Assembly (NCBI GenBank): GCA_035249305.1
Contig: DATFGQ010000097.1
Coordinates: 62,001-126,000, forward strand
Reading direction: 5' to 3'
Length of the DNA: 64,000 nucleotides
From: DASUNP01 sp035249305
GTDB lineage: Bacteria; Acidobacteriota; Blastocatellia; UBA7656
Positions 1 to 9,241 of this stretch are shown piece after piece. The notes below the pieces were generated by a model. The model made no database searches and was not told where the DNA came from. It was given only the letters and a program-made list of their open reading frames with translations. Each line of letters starts with the position of its first letter. The first letter of the stretch is position 1. Both the position numbers and the translations under genes were made by a program.

Positions 1-84
1 ATCGGCGGCGCGAACCCGAAGGAGATTCGAGCAAACAGTTTTGAAAGGGCGCAGTCTGGAAGGTCGCGCATGACGGTGAAGTGA
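1..84 (+). CDS. 3' end of an upstream gene (partial)
   Basis: The frame starting at base 1 stays open for 27 codons and stops with TGA at 82-84, five bases before the GTG start of the CHAT gene. The visible tail is basic and ends in RSRMTVK. The tight spacing suggests translational coupling with the next gene. Too little is visible to name a family, and the open frame could be chance. Confidence 0.4.
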   Translation: MGGANPKEIRANSFERAQSGRSRMTVK

Positions 85-88
85 TCGG

Positions 89-2959
89 GTGAGCAGGGAA
101 CTGGCAAACAGGTTGATAGACGCGGAGAGCCCCCAGGCTTTCTTGCTTGAGCAGAACGGCTCTGCCGGGTGGCAGACGCTCGCCGAGCTCAAGCCCGAAG
201 TGGATCACCTCGTCCGCTGCGACATGAAGACGGCCACCCGGCTTGTCGACCGCATAGAGCAGCTCGCGGTGCTCTTGGGCGACCCCATCTCGCGGGCCTT
301 CGCCGACGCCAACAACGCGCGCCTGCTTCACCACACGGGCCGCCACGCCGAAGCCGACAGTATTTACAAGAGCGCGTCGGCGGGGTTGCAGAAGGCGGGG
401 CTCGATACGGAAGCCGCCGTCATACAGAACCAGCGCGTTGACGTGTTGATGAAACTCGGCCGCTACCAGGCCGCGCTCCGCCAGGCGCGCGCGGCCCGCC
501 GCGTTCTCGCCGAAGCCGGGCCGGTCCACCTGGCCCAGCTTGAAACGCATATCGGCAATGTCTATTACCAGCAGGACCGGTACAAGAAAGCGCTTGAGCA
601 TTACGACCGCGCACGCCTTCTGCTATCGAGCGCCGGAGACGACACCATGCGTGCGCTCGTCGATTTCAGCCGCTCGAATGTCTTCATATTGATGGACCAG
701 CCAGACGAGGCGCTCGCTCTGCTTGAGAGCGCCGCCGCGGCTTATGACCGCGCGGGCCAGGAGCTGTTCGCCGCGCACACGCGCTACAACATCGCTTACC
801 TTGAATTCCTGCGCGGCAACTACAACACCGCGCTGGCGAGCTACTATCAGGCGCGCGATAAGCTGACGCAACTGGGCAGCCCTCAGCTCGTGGCGTGGTG
901 CAACCTTGAGACTTCGGAGATACTGCTCGCGCTCAACGCGTTCGACGACGCGGCCGAAACCGCCGAAGCAGCGCGCGCGCGCTTCGACGAGCTCGGCATG
1001 CCTTACGAGTCGGCGAGGGCTGCGCTCATTTACGCGCTCGCGCTCGCCGGGCAGCGGCAGTTTGACGACGCGCAGGGCTGCTTCGAGCAGGCCCGCAAGG
1101 CGTTCAAATCGAGCGGCAATAGACACTACATAGCCCAGGCCGACCTCTACCTGGCGGAGCTCGCGCTCCGCCGCGGCTCTCCCAAAGAGGCGCTCGCGAA
1201 AGCGACCAGCTCTATGCGCATGTTCGACCGCCGGGAACTGCCCGCGAAGTCGAGCTACTGCCGCATGATCGCCGCGCGCGCCGTCTACGAGTCGGGCGAC
1301 CGCGCCCGCGCGCTCCGCCTGGCGCGCTCCGCGCTCAGAGCGGTCGAAGGGTTGTTCGCGCCCTCGATCGCGTATCAATGCTATCACCTGATCGCCTGCG
1401 CCGAGCGCGACCGGCACCGCAAAGGGGCCGCGCTCGAAAACTTCCGACGAGCCGTCGAGACGGTCGAGCAGATGCGGGGCGGCATCGCCGCCGACGAGCT
1501 TAAGGTTTCGTTCCTCAACGACAAGATAAGCGTCTATGAAGACGCCATAGCCGCCTGTCTGGACGAAGGGAGCCAGCAGCTTGTCGAAGAGGCGTTCCGG
1601 CTGGTCGAGTCGTCGAAGTCGCGCTCGCTGGCCGACCTGATCGCCCGCTACGTGAGAGATTCTCAGGAGGGCGAAGAGGCGCAGGGCGATGAAACGCGCT
1701 CGCGGCTGTCGAAGCTGATAGAAGACCTGAACTGGTACAGCTCGCACGCCAACATCGAAGAGGACAAAGGCGACCAGCGCCGCGTCGCCGTCGCCAACCG
1801 CTACCGCAAAGACATGTTCCGCTGCGAGCGGCAGATCGCGCAGTTGTTCCGGCGCATCGAAGCCGAAGGCTCGGCCTTCGCGGAGATACAGCGCATGCGC
1901 GCCGCCACGGTAGCCGACCTGCGCTCGGTGCTCGAAGAAGACGAGACGGCTATAGAGTATTTCACGACGGGCGACGAAGTGTCGGCCTTCATCGCCACGC
2001 GCGGCGAGATTCGCGTTGCCCGCCACATCGCGTCAAAGCGCGAAGTCGACCAGTTGCTCGAAGCGCTCAGGTTTCAGATAGAGAAATTCAACTACGGCGC
2101 GGACTACGTCGAGACCTATTTCTCCCAGCTCAAGCGCTCGGCCGACGACCACTTGAGCAGGCTTTACGAGATGATCTTCGCGCCCATCGAATCCGCGCTC
2201 GCCGGGACGCGGCTTGTGGTGATCCCGCACGGCCCGCTTCATTACGTGCCCTTCCACGCGCTGAAGAATGGGTCGAGCTATCTTGTAGACCAGTTCGAAA
2301 TCTCTTACTCGCCTTCGGCCGCGGTCCTGAAGCTCTGCCGCGCCAGGGGCGAGAGGAAAGAATCTCAGATCTCAGATTTGAAATTTGAAATGACCGGAGG
2401 GACGCTCGTCGCGCTGGGCGTGGCCGAGCAAGGGACGCCGAGCATCGAAGAAGAGATACGCGCGCTCGGGGCGATCTTCCCTGAAGCCGTCCGCCTGACG
2501 GGCGCCGACGCGACGCGCGATAACCTTCTTCGCGTCGCGCCGCGCGCGCGGTTCCTGCACCTGGCGTCGCACGGATATTTCCGCCGCGACAACCCGATGT
2601 TCTCTTTCTTAAAGCTGGCCGACTCGCCGCTGAACTTTTACAGCCTGCTCGACCTCAAGCTCAACGCCGAGCTGGTGACGCTGTCGGCCTGCCACACGGG
2701 CGTGAACATGATCTTCCCTGGCGACGAGCTTCATGGGTTGATGCGAGGCTTCCTCTACGCGGGGGCGCCTTCGCTAGTCGTCAGCCTCTGGGCGGTCAGC
2801 GACCGCTCGACCGCCGATCTTATGCGCGAGATGTACTCTCACATACGCGCGGGCCGGAGCAAGCGAGAGGCGCTGCGCCTGGCCCAACTCAAGGTCAAGG
2901 ATGCTTACGGGCATCCGTACTACTGGGCGCCGTTCGTTTTGATGGGCGACCCCGTGTGA
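89..2959 (+). CDS. TPR repeat protein with C-terminal CHAT protease domain
   Basis: The N-terminal two thirds (about residues 70-490) are helical TPR-like repeats, such as YQAALRQARAARRVL and YKKALEHYDRARLLL. After a charged linker comes a CHAT domain (about 690-956), a caspase/separase-related cysteine peptidase fold. The expected dyad is present: His828 in HLASHGYF and Cys868 in LSACHTGV, so it is probably catalytic. No signal peptide is seen, so it should be cytoplasmic. The GTG start is five bases after the preceding stop. CHAT peptidases are known to act in regulated proteolysis and some defence systems, with TPRs as sensor or substrate platform; the role here is inference. A short AT-rich repeat tract (2360-2391) lies in frame inside the CHAT domain. 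A secreted subtilase follows. Confidence 0.88.
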   Translation: MSRELANRLIDAESPQAFLLEQNGSAGWQTLAELKPEVDHLVRCDMKTATRLVDRIEQLAVLLGDPISRAFADANNARLLHHTGRHAEADSIYKSASAGLQKAGLDTEAAVIQNQRVDVLMKLGRYQAALRQARAARRVLAEAGPVHLAQLETHIGNVYYQQDRYKKALEHYDRARLLLSSAGDDTMRALVDFSRSNVFILMDQPDEALALLESAAAAYDRAGQELFAAHTRYNIAYLEFLRGNYNTALASYYQARDKLTQLGSPQLVAWCNLETSEILLALNAFDDAAETAEAARARFDELGMPYESARAALIYALALAGQRQFDDAQGCFEQARKAFKSSGNRHYIAQADLYLAELALRRGSPKEALAKATSSMRMFDRRELPAKSSYCRMIAARAVYESGDRARALRLARSALRAVEGLFAPSIAYQCYHLIACAERDRHRKGAALENFRRAVETVEQMRGGIAADELKVSFLNDKISVYEDAIAACLDEGSQQLVEEAFRLVESSKSRSLADLIARYVRDSQEGEEAQGDETRSRLSKLIEDLNWYSSHANIEEDKGDQRRVAVANRYRKDMFRCERQIAQLFRRIEAEGSAFAEIQRMRAATVADLRSVLEEDETAIEYFTTGDEVSAFIATRGEIRVARHIASKREVDQLLEALRFQIEKFNYGADYVETYFSQLKRSADDHLSRLYEMIFAPIESALAGTRLVVIPHGPLHYVPFHALKNGSSYLVDQFEISYSPSAAVLKLCRARGERKESQISDLKFEMTGGTLVALGVAEQGTPSIEEEIRALGAIFPEAVRLTGADATRDNLLRVAPRARFLHLASHGYFRRDNPMFSFLKLADSPLNFYSLLDLKLNAELVTLSACHTGVNMIFPGDELHGLMRGFLYAGAPSLVVSLWAVSDRSTADLMREMYSHIRAGRSKREALRLAQLKVKDAYGHPYYWAPFVLMGDPV
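2360..2391 (+). repeat. AT-rich ATTTGAAATTT repeat (family A) inside the CHAT gene
   Basis: A tract of TCAGATCTCAGATTTGAAAT type interrupts GC-rich coding sequence without breaking the frame, adding about ten residues (ESQISDLKFEM). The same motif lies between genes at 13.35, 33.3, 35.6 and 42.8 kb and at the start of the binding-protein gene at 12.2 kb. Confidence 0.7.
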
Positions 2960-2992
2960 TGACGAGCACGGCAAAGGGACCGATGTTGCAAT

Positions 2993-2998
2993 TATAAT
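2993..2998 (+). promoter_or_regulatory. -10 box upstream of the subtilase gene
   Basis: A perfect TATAAT lies 34 bases before the chosen ATG. The -35 region is weak. Transcription would begin near 3004, which argues against the GTG at 3002 as the translation start. Confidence 0.4.
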
Positions 2999-3031
2999 TA
3001 TGTGATCAAACGGGTGACTGAGATGGATGTT

Positions 3032-5428
3032 ATGAAAAGTCTTAACGCAATCATAAGTAGAGCAGCTTTGTTAGCGGCCGTCTTGTTCGTGGGCCTGCTG
3101 GCGTCGTCGTCGGCCTACGCGCAGGCGGGCGGCCAGGAGTTTGTCAAAGGAGAGATAATCGTCGAGCTAAGGCCCGGCGCTTCGATCGATGCTGTGAACG
3201 CGCGCTTCGGCACGAGCACCTTGCACCGGATGTACGGGACGAACTTCTACAGGCTCGCAACGCCCAAGAACAAGAAAGAGAAAAAGGTGCGGAAGAAAGT
3301 GGCGAAGGACGCGAACGTGTTGAGCGCGTCGCTCAACCCCGTCGTGCTGAACCCTATCAACGTGTTCGGCCGCGCGACGCAGAACTTCCCCGACGGGTTC
3401 GCCACTACCGGCAAGTCGCAGGCCGAATACCTCGCCCAGCATTTCGAACTTAACCTTAGCGACATTCGCCGCCGCTCAAGCGGCGCGGGCGTAGTCGTCG
3501 CCGTGATAGACACGGGGGTAGAGATCGCGCACGCTGAGATCGCCCCGCACCTCTGGTCGGACGGCGCTGACCCGATCGACGGAGTCGATAACGATGCGGA
3601 TGGGCTGGTCGATGACGGCCGCGGCTGGGATTTTATAGATAACGACAGCAACCCCACCGACGAGCCGGGCGATGCTCGGGCTACGATAGCCGGCCACGGC
3701 ACCTTTATCGCGGGCATAATCGCGCTCTTAGCGCCCGACGCAAAGATACTGCCCGTGCGCGCTTTCCACCTCGACGGCACGAGCGACGCCTTCACCGTGG
3801 CATCGGCCCTCAAGTACGCGGCCGATCATGGCGCTCACGTGATCAACCTCAGCTTCGGCTCGCCCGACGATTCGAGCGTGCTGCACGACGCGGTCCTTTA
3901 CGCGCGCGCGCGCGGCAGCGTCTTGATCGCGGCGATGGGCAACGAGAACCAGAATGCCGACAGCAACCCGCAGTTCCCCGCGGGCTGGAAAGAGGACGCC
4001 ATGGGCGTGGCGGCCATCGACCTTGCGGGCCGCCGCGCGGCCTTCTCTAACTACGGGAGCGCGGCCGCCGTCTCGGCGCCGGGCGTCAGAATCATCAGCA
4101 CCTACACGGGCCATAGCTACGCCGAGTGGAGCGGGACCTCGTTCGCCGCGCCGTTCGCCTCGGCCGAAGCCGCGCTGATCCTCCAGGATGATTTGAGGAA
4201 GCCCGACGCGAGACAGGTCATCGAAAACACTGCCGACAGCATCGATAGCCTGAATCCGGGGTTTGCCGGCATGCTTGGCCGCGGGCGGATAAACCCGCTC
4301 AGGGCCTTGCAGAGCATTCAACCCGTGACCGCGACTCATTCCGAGACCGCGCTGCGCCCGACGGGCGTCGAGCCGGCGGCCATGGGCGAAGCCGAGATAA
4401 ACTTCACGAGCGTCGAGCAAGAGTTCGAGATCGACATCGTGGGTTTGAGGGCGCGCAACGCTTACAAGGTCGTCGTCGATGGCAACCTGATTCTGGATGG
4501 GACGACGAACAGCGGCAACGGCCCGAAAGCCATATCAAGCGCCTTCGGCAATCTGAAGATCGAGTTCACCACGCGCCCGAGCGGCAATGACGTGCAACTC
4601 CCGGCCGCGCTCAACCCCGTGACGGGGATCAGGCACGTGGAGGTGCGAGACTCGTCTGACCGCGTAATCGTGCAGGGCGACTTCGGCGTGGCAAGTGGCG
4701 GCGGCGGGCAGTCTGTCGAGAAGAAGGCGAACCTCGTCTCGACCGGTGTGTCGCCGCAGGCCAGCGGCGAGGCTAAAGTTGAGGTCGAGCCCGAGCGGCA
4801 AGAGTTTGAAGTTCGCGCCGACGGGCTCACCCCCGGCGTCGCCTACCAGATAGTCGTCGACGGCGTGAACATCGGCGCGCGAACGGCTCAAAGCGATTCT
4901 GACAACCGGGGCTTCTTCCGTGTCAAATTCACGAGCGACGGCAACGGCGATCTGCCGCTTCCCGCCTCGATCATGCCCGTGACCAACATCCGCCACGTCG
5001 AGATTCGCAACCCTGCGGGCCAGGCCGTTTTGCAAGGCGACTTCCAGGCGGGTGCGGGCGAGCCCGGCGATGACGATGGCGGCGGCGGCGGCGGTGGCGG
5101 CCAGAACGTGAGCAAAGAGATAGACCTGAGTGGCACTGGGGTCGAGCAGGGCGCTGAGGGAGAGGTGCGCATAAATCTCGACGGCAGCCGAGAGGAGTTG
5201 GAGATTAGATTAGAAAAGCTTGCTAGAAACGCGAGCTACACGATCGTCATCGACGGCTTCACGCTCGGCAGCTTCATGACCGATTCGGATGGCGAGATAA
5301 GGCTGGAATATGACACGAGCGACGGCCAGCCTCCGCCGGCGCAGTTGCGCCCTGTGAGCAACATCCGCCACGTCGAGATTCGCAACCCTGCGGGCCAGGT
5401 CGTCTTGGCGGGCGATCTGCCGGCCTGA
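3032..5428 (+). CDS. Secreted subtilisin-like serine peptidase (S8) with three C-terminal repeats
   Basis: The ATG at 3032 gives a clean signal peptide (MKSLNAIISRAALLAAVLF, cleavage near AYAQA). Upstream GTG 3002 and ATG 3023 are possible but would add a charged extension. An inhibitor-I9-like propeptide is followed by a subtilase domain with the full triad: Asp160 in VIDTGVEI, His222 in GHGTFIAG, Ser370 in SGTSFAAP. Three beta-rich repeats of about 100 residues follow (near 453-555, 568-673, 690-798). Each ends in a motif like NIRHVEIRNPAGQAVLQGDF, and a poly-Gly linker separates the last two. The repeats may bind surfaces or partners. Expected location is the periplasm or outside the cell. 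It follows a cytoplasmic CHAT protease and ends at a strong terminator. Confidence 0.92.
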   Translation: MKSLNAIISRAALLAAVLFVGLLASSSAYAQAGGQEFVKGEIIVELRPGASIDAVNARFGTSTLHRMYGTNFYRLATPKNKKEKKVRKKVAKDANVLSASLNPVVLNPINVFGRATQNFPDGFATTGKSQAEYLAQHFELNLSDIRRRSSGAGVVVAVIDTGVEIAHAEIAPHLWSDGADPIDGVDNDADGLVDDGRGWDFIDNDSNPTDEPGDARATIAGHGTFIAGIIALLAPDAKILPVRAFHLDGTSDAFTVASALKYAADHGAHVINLSFGSPDDSSVLHDAVLYARARGSVLIAAMGNENQNADSNPQFPAGWKEDAMGVAAIDLAGRRAAFSNYGSAAAVSAPGVRIISTYTGHSYAEWSGTSFAAPFASAEAALILQDDLRKPDARQVIENTADSIDSLNPGFAGMLGRGRINPLRALQSIQPVTATHSETALRPTGVEPAAMGEAEINFTSVEQEFEIDIVGLRARNAYKVVVDGNLILDGTTNSGNGPKAISSAFGNLKIEFTTRPSGNDVQLPAALNPVTGIRHVEVRDSSDRVIVQGDFGVASGGGGQSVEKKANLVSTGVSPQASGEAKVEVEPERQEFEVRADGLTPGVAYQIVVDGVNIGARTAQSDSDNRGFFRVKFTSDGNGDLPLPASIMPVTNIRHVEIRNPAGQAVLQGDFQAGAGEPGDDDGGGGGGGGQNVSKEIDLSGTGVEQGAEGEVRINLDGSREELEIRLEKLARNASYTIVIDGFTLGSFMTDSDGEIRLEYDTSDGQPPPAQLRPVSNIRHVEIRNPAGQVVLAGDLPA

Positions 5429-5466
5429 CGCCGTCGCGAGTCAGTCGCAAACCAACCACCTTCTGA

Positions 5467-5496
5467 AGGGAGCCGGCCGCCGGCTCCCTTTGCTTT
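5467..5496 (+). terminator. Intrinsic terminator after the subtilase gene
   Basis: An 11-bp perfect stem (AAGGGAGCCGG / CCGGCTCCCTT) with a two-base centre is followed by TGCTTT. It sits 39 bases after the stop codon. Confidence 0.75.
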
Positions 5497-5531
5497 GTCA
5501 TCCGTAGCTGGTTAAATATTATCCAAAGTGT

Positions 5532-6761
5532 ATGGGATTTGATTCATCTCACCGCAGAGACGCAGAGGACGCGGAGATAACGCAGAGCAGAATTTATTTC
5601 TCTCTGCGCCTCCTCCGTGTACTCTGCGTCTCTGCGGTGAGTCTTCTTTTATCTCTTCACACGCCAGCCGCCGGGGCAAGTAACACGGATCGCGCCGGTC
5701 TTGTGGCCGCCGCGCGGATGGCGGGCGATTACCTCGTGCGAATGCAGTTGGAAGACGGGAGTTTTCATTACTACTACGACCCCGTCGAAGACCGCACGTC
5801 GCGGCGGGTTTACAACATAGTCCGGCACGCGGGGACGGTCTACTCTCTGTTCGAGCTTTACGTCGCTACGCGCCAGTCCACTTATCTAGAGGCGGCCCGT
5901 CGCGGCGCGCTTTACTTGAAGACGCGGTTTCGCCCCGCGCGCGAGGAGGGCGCCGTTTACGTGATCGACAACGACGGCAAGGCGAAGCTCGGCGCGGTGG
6001 GGCTCGCGCTCCTCGCGCTCGCGCGCCAGGTAGAGATCGACCCAGGTTCCGCCGACCGCGAGAGCGCAAACAAGCTGGCGAAGATGATACTGATCATGCA
6101 GCGGGCCGACGGCTCGTTCATCAGCTACTACCCTGTTCGCGGCGGCGAGCCGGCCGGCAGCGTTTCGCTCTACTACCCCGGCGAAGCCATCTTAGGGTTG
6201 ATGCACCTGTTTCGGACGAACGGCGACCGCAGGCTCTTAGACGCGGCCCGCCGCGCCGCCGATCACCTCGTAGAGTCTCAGCGAAAGCTGAATCGGCTCC
6301 CATCGGACGCTTGGCTCATGCAGGCGCTCGAAGCGCTGCATAGCGCCGGGCGCAAGCAAAAGATCGATAGCCAAAAATACGCCGATCATGCTCTCAGGCT
6401 GGCCGAGCGCATGATCGCAGACCAGTACACGGCCACAGTCCCCGCCGGTTACGCGGGAGGGTTCGGACCGGGGCCGCCGCGCGCGACGCCGGCCGCCGCC
6501 CGCGCCGAAGGGTTGCTCGCGGCCTATCGCATCGCGCGCTCGATCGATGACCCGCGCGCCGCGCGCATCGCGACCTCGCTCAGGGCCGCGGCGCGGTTTC
6601 AGCTCTCGCAGCAGTTCACCGCGGATAACGGTCATGGGCTGCGCAACCCCGCGCGAGCGCTCGGGGGATTTCGCGCGTCGCCGGCTTCTAAGCGGATTCG
6701 CATAGACTACGTCCAGCACAACATATCGTCGTTGATAGGCATGGCCTACACGTTATATTGA
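5532..6761 (+). CDS. Alpha/alpha-toroid-like secreted protein, function unknown
   Basis: The mature part is helical, with paired-helix repeats and aromatic motifs (LVRMQLEDGSFHYYYDP, MQRADGSFISYYP, VSLYYPGEAILGL). This resembles (alpha/alpha)-barrel folds of glycan epimerases, lyases and terpene-cyclase-like proteins. I cannot assign a substrate. The first 42 codons run through inverted repeat G (5548-5641). The right arm encodes LRLLRVLCVSAVSLLLSL, a plausible signal-peptide core ending at TPAAGA, so the repeat seems to supply the export signal. GTG 5637 would remove the repeat but leave too short a signal. gmhB starts seven bases downstream, suggesting one transcript and a possible envelope-glycan role (inference). 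Confidence 0.7.
   Translation: MGFDSSHRRDAEDAEITQSRIYFSLRLLRVLCVSAVSLLLSLHTPAAGASNTDRAGLVAAARMAGDYLVRMQLEDGSFHYYYDPVEDRTSRRVYNIVRHAGTVYSLFELYVATRQSTYLEAARRGALYLKTRFRPAREEGAVYVIDNDGKAKLGAVGLALLALARQVEIDPGSADRESANKLAKMILIMQRADGSFISYYPVRGGEPAGSVSLYYPGEAILGLMHLFRTNGDRRLLDAARRAADHLVESQRKLNRLPSDAWLMQALEALHSAGRKQKIDSQKYADHALRLAERMIADQYTATVPAGYAGGFGPGPPRATPAAARAEGLLAAYRIARSIDDPRAARIATSLRAAARFQLSQQFTADNGHGLRNPARALGGFRASPASKRIRIDYVQHNISSLIGMAYTLY
5548..5641. repeat. Inverted repeat G (CACCGCAGAGACGCAGAG) overlapping a signal peptide
   Basis: Left arm 5548-5576 and right arm 5613-5641 are 29 bases each and complementary at 27 positions, around a 36-base loop. I recall similar CACCGCAGAGACGCAGAG palindromes as dispersed elements in several bacterial phyla. 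Only one copy is in this window. Confidence 0.8.
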
Positions 6762-6768
6762 TTGAATC

Positions 6769-7371
6769 ATGAGAGCGGATAACGACCTGCGCCGCGCTGT
6801 CTTCATCGATCGCGACGGCACGATAAACGAAGACATTGGCTACGTATCGAGCCCCGAAGAGTTAATCGTCTACCCATTCGCGGCCCAAGCCGTGCGGCTC
6901 GTCAACCAGTCCGAGATGAAAGTCATAGTTATCACGAACCAGTCGGGCGTGGCCCGCTCGCTCTACACGGAGCAGATGCTGGCCGCCATTCATGACCGCT
7001 TGACGTGCGAGCTCGCGCTCGCGCACGCGCGCATCGACGGGATCTATTATTGCCCGCACCACCCCGAGATAGGCGATGAGACTTACCGCAAGGCCTGCGA
7101 GTGCCGCAAGCCACGGCCGGGGCTGCTGCTTGAGGCGGCGCGCGATCACCAGATAGACCTCGCGGCCTCTTACGTAATCGGCGACAAGGCGAGCGACATA
7201 AACCTGGCGGCCGAAGTCGGGGCGACGGGCGTGCTCGTCCTGACGGGCTACGGCCGCCAGACGCTCCTTGGTCGCGGGCGGCCCTGCTCGCCCGCCGTCG
7301 TGGCCGACGACCTGCTGGAAGCCGTCAGGGTGATACTTGACAGAGAGCGCGTCGAAGATGTGAGATGTTAA
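6769..7371 (+). CDS. gmhB: D-glycero-D-manno-heptose 1,7-bisphosphate 7-phosphatase (HAD)
   Basis: This HAD-superfamily phosphatase has the nucleophile motif FIDRDGTINED (Asp14, Asp16), the Thr/Ser motif ITNQSGVAR, Lys in CRKPRPGLL and acidic motif IGDKASDI. The zinc loop typical of GmhB is present (YYCPHHPE followed by CECRKP). GmhB removes the 7-phosphate from heptose bisphosphate in ADP-heptose synthesis for LPS or other glycoconjugates. At 200 residues it is of normal family length. Related HAD proteins act on histidinol phosphate, but the zinc loop and absence of a his operon favour GmhB. It starts seven bases after the toroid protein and precedes recN. Confidence 0.85.
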   Translation: MRADNDLRRAVFIDRDGTINEDIGYVSSPEELIVYPFAAQAVRLVNQSEMKVIVITNQSGVARSLYTEQMLAAIHDRLTCELALAHARIDGIYYCPHHPEIGDETYRKACECRKPRPGLLLEAARDHQIDLAASYVIGDKASDINLAAEVGATGVLVLTGYGRQTLLGRGRPCSPAVVADDLLEAVRVILDRERVEDVRC

Positions 7372-7399
7372 TTCGATCCTGAGACTGAAAACCGGCTGA

Positions 7400-9100
7400 A
7401 TGCTTACCTTGCTCAACATCTCGAATATCGCCCTGATCGACGAGCTGCAAGTAGAGTTCGATCACGGGCTCAACCTGCTCACGGGCGAAACCGGATCGGG
7501 CAAATCGATCATCGTCGACGCGATGAGCGTACTGATCGGCGGGCGCTTCACGTCCGACATGATAAAGGCGGGCGAGACTCGCGGCTTTATCGAAGGGCTG
7601 TTTCTCGTAGAGCATAACTCGGAGCTCGAAGAGATGCTCCGCTCGGCGGGCATCGAGCCTGCCGATCGCGAGGCGAGCGAGATCGTCATTCGCAGAGAGC
7701 TTTCGACGGGCGGGCGCAACAAGATATTCATAAACCACCAGCTCGCCACTCAGACTCTTCTGCGCGACCTGCGCCCCTTTCTCGTAGACATACACGGCCA
7801 GGGCGAGCAGCAGACCCTGTTCAACCCCGACACTCACCTTGAGCTGCTCGACGCTTATGCGGCGACGACCGCGCTCCGCCACGAAGCGGCCACCCGTTTC
7901 AAACGCTGGGAGGCGCTTCGCTGGGAGCTCGACGAGCTTCGCCGCGACGAGGCAGAGAAGTTCCAGCTCCTCGACATCCTCCGGTTTCAGATCGAAGAGC
8001 TTGAGCGTGCGCGACTGACGCCGGGCGAAGACGAGCGGCTGGAAGAGGAGCGGCGGCGGCTGATGAACGTCGAGAAGCTGACGACGCTCTGCGCGGAAGG
8101 CTTCGCGCTCGTTTACGAAGACGCCGACTCGGCCACGACGCGCATAGGCCAGGCCGCCCGCCGCGTCGAAGAGCTGGCCGAGTACGAGTCGAGCTTTCGC
8201 GGCTACGCCGAAGGCTTAGGGACCGCGCGCGCGCTGCTCGAAGACCTGGCCTACGCTTTGCGCGACTTCGTAGACCGGCTGGAGTTTTCGCCCGAGCGGC
8301 TTTCGGACATCGAATCGCGGCTCGCGGAGATCGCGCGCCTCAAGCGCAAGTACGGCGGCTCGATCGAATCGGCGCTCGATCACCTCGCGCGCGCCGAAGA
8401 CCGGCTGGGCAACATCGAGAGGTCGGACGAACGTGAGAAAGAGCTGCGCGCGGAGCTGAGGCGCGCTCGCGCCGATTACCTCGAAGTGGCCCGCCGGCTT
8501 CACAAGGAGCGCGCGACGGCGGCCAAGAGGTTCGAGCAGCAGGTCGAGCGCGACCTGGCCGCCGTCGCGATGGAGCACGCGCGTTTCGTAGTCCAGATGT
8601 CCACGGTCTCGGACGTGGAGCTTGCCGACGAAGAGTCGGCGCGCGGCTTTACGGCGCGCGGGATAGACCGCGTCGAGTTTCAATTCTCGGCCAACGTCGG
8701 CGAATCGGTGCGCCCGCTCGCGCGCGTAGCGTCGGGCGGCGAAGCCTCGCGCTTGATGCTGGTGCTAAAGACGATCGCCAACGCTTCGGAGTTCCCGCGG
8801 ACGATAGTCTTCGACGAGATCGACACGGGCATCGGCGGACGCGTCTCGGAGGCCGTCGGCGCGAAGCTCAAAAAGCTGTCGGAGACTAATCAAGTCCTCT
8901 GCGTGACGCACCAGCCGCAGATAGCCAGATTCGCCGACTCGCACCTCCTGGTGCGCAAACAGGTGGTCGCCAACCGCACGCAGATCGCCGTCGAGCGGCT
9001 CGACCGCAAGGGGCGCGTAGAAGAGATCGCGCGCATGCTTACGGGCGCGGAGATAACAGAGACGGCTCGCCGCCATGCCCGCGAGATGTTAAAGGCATAG
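7400..9100 (+). CDS. recN: DNA repair protein RecN
   Basis: This SMC-like ATPase begins MLTLLNISNIALIDELQVEF and has Walker A GETGSGKS (29-36), a central coiled coil (about 170-380), the signature ASGGEASRLMLVLK and Walker B TIVFDEIDTGIGG (Asp472). RecN acts early in double-strand break repair, holding DNA ends near RecA. At 566 residues it is of normal length and looks intact. It begins 28 bases after gmhB and ends at a convergent junction marked by a palindrome. Confidence 0.95.
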   Translation: MLTLLNISNIALIDELQVEFDHGLNLLTGETGSGKSIIVDAMSVLIGGRFTSDMIKAGETRGFIEGLFLVEHNSELEEMLRSAGIEPADREASEIVIRRELSTGGRNKIFINHQLATQTLLRDLRPFLVDIHGQGEQQTLFNPDTHLELLDAYAATTALRHEAATRFKRWEALRWELDELRRDEAEKFQLLDILRFQIEELERARLTPGEDERLEEERRRLMNVEKLTTLCAEGFALVYEDADSATTRIGQAARRVEELAEYESSFRGYAEGLGTARALLEDLAYALRDFVDRLEFSPERLSDIESRLAEIARLKRKYGGSIESALDHLARAEDRLGNIERSDEREKELRAELRRARADYLEVARRLHKERATAAKRFEQQVERDLAAVAMEHARFVVQMSTVSDVELADEESARGFTARGIDRVEFQFSANVGESVRPLARVASGGEASRLMLVLKTIANASEFPRTIVFDEIDTGIGGRVSEAVGAKLKKLSETNQVLCVTHQPQIARFADSHLLVRKQVVANRTQIAVERLDRKGRVEEIARMLTGAEITETARRHAREMLKA

Positions 9101-9123
9101 CGGCTTGCGACTGGATGCGGTCG

Positions 9124-9165
9124 TTCCTTCGGAGTGCGGTGACTTGTCACCGCACTCCGAAGGAA
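9124..9165. repeat. Perfect 20-bp palindrome (family D) between convergent genes
   Basis: TTCCTTCGGAGTGCGGTGAC is followed by TT and its exact reverse complement. It lies 24 bases after recN and 77 bases before the end of the convergent MFS gene, so it may stop transcription both ways. The same sequence forms the right arm of the repeat at 50.3 kb. Confidence 0.85.
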
Positions 9166-9241
9166 TAGCTGATTATCCCGGCCGCTCTCAATTGCTAATA
9201 GCTATAGAGCATGAGTCCTGTGATAATAATGATCGGCACTA

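Noticed and set aside
623..2026. Long open frame antisense to the CHAT gene (467 codons)
   Set aside because: It is a GC-rich shadow of the sense gene, with arginine-rich low-quality composition and no recognisable domain.
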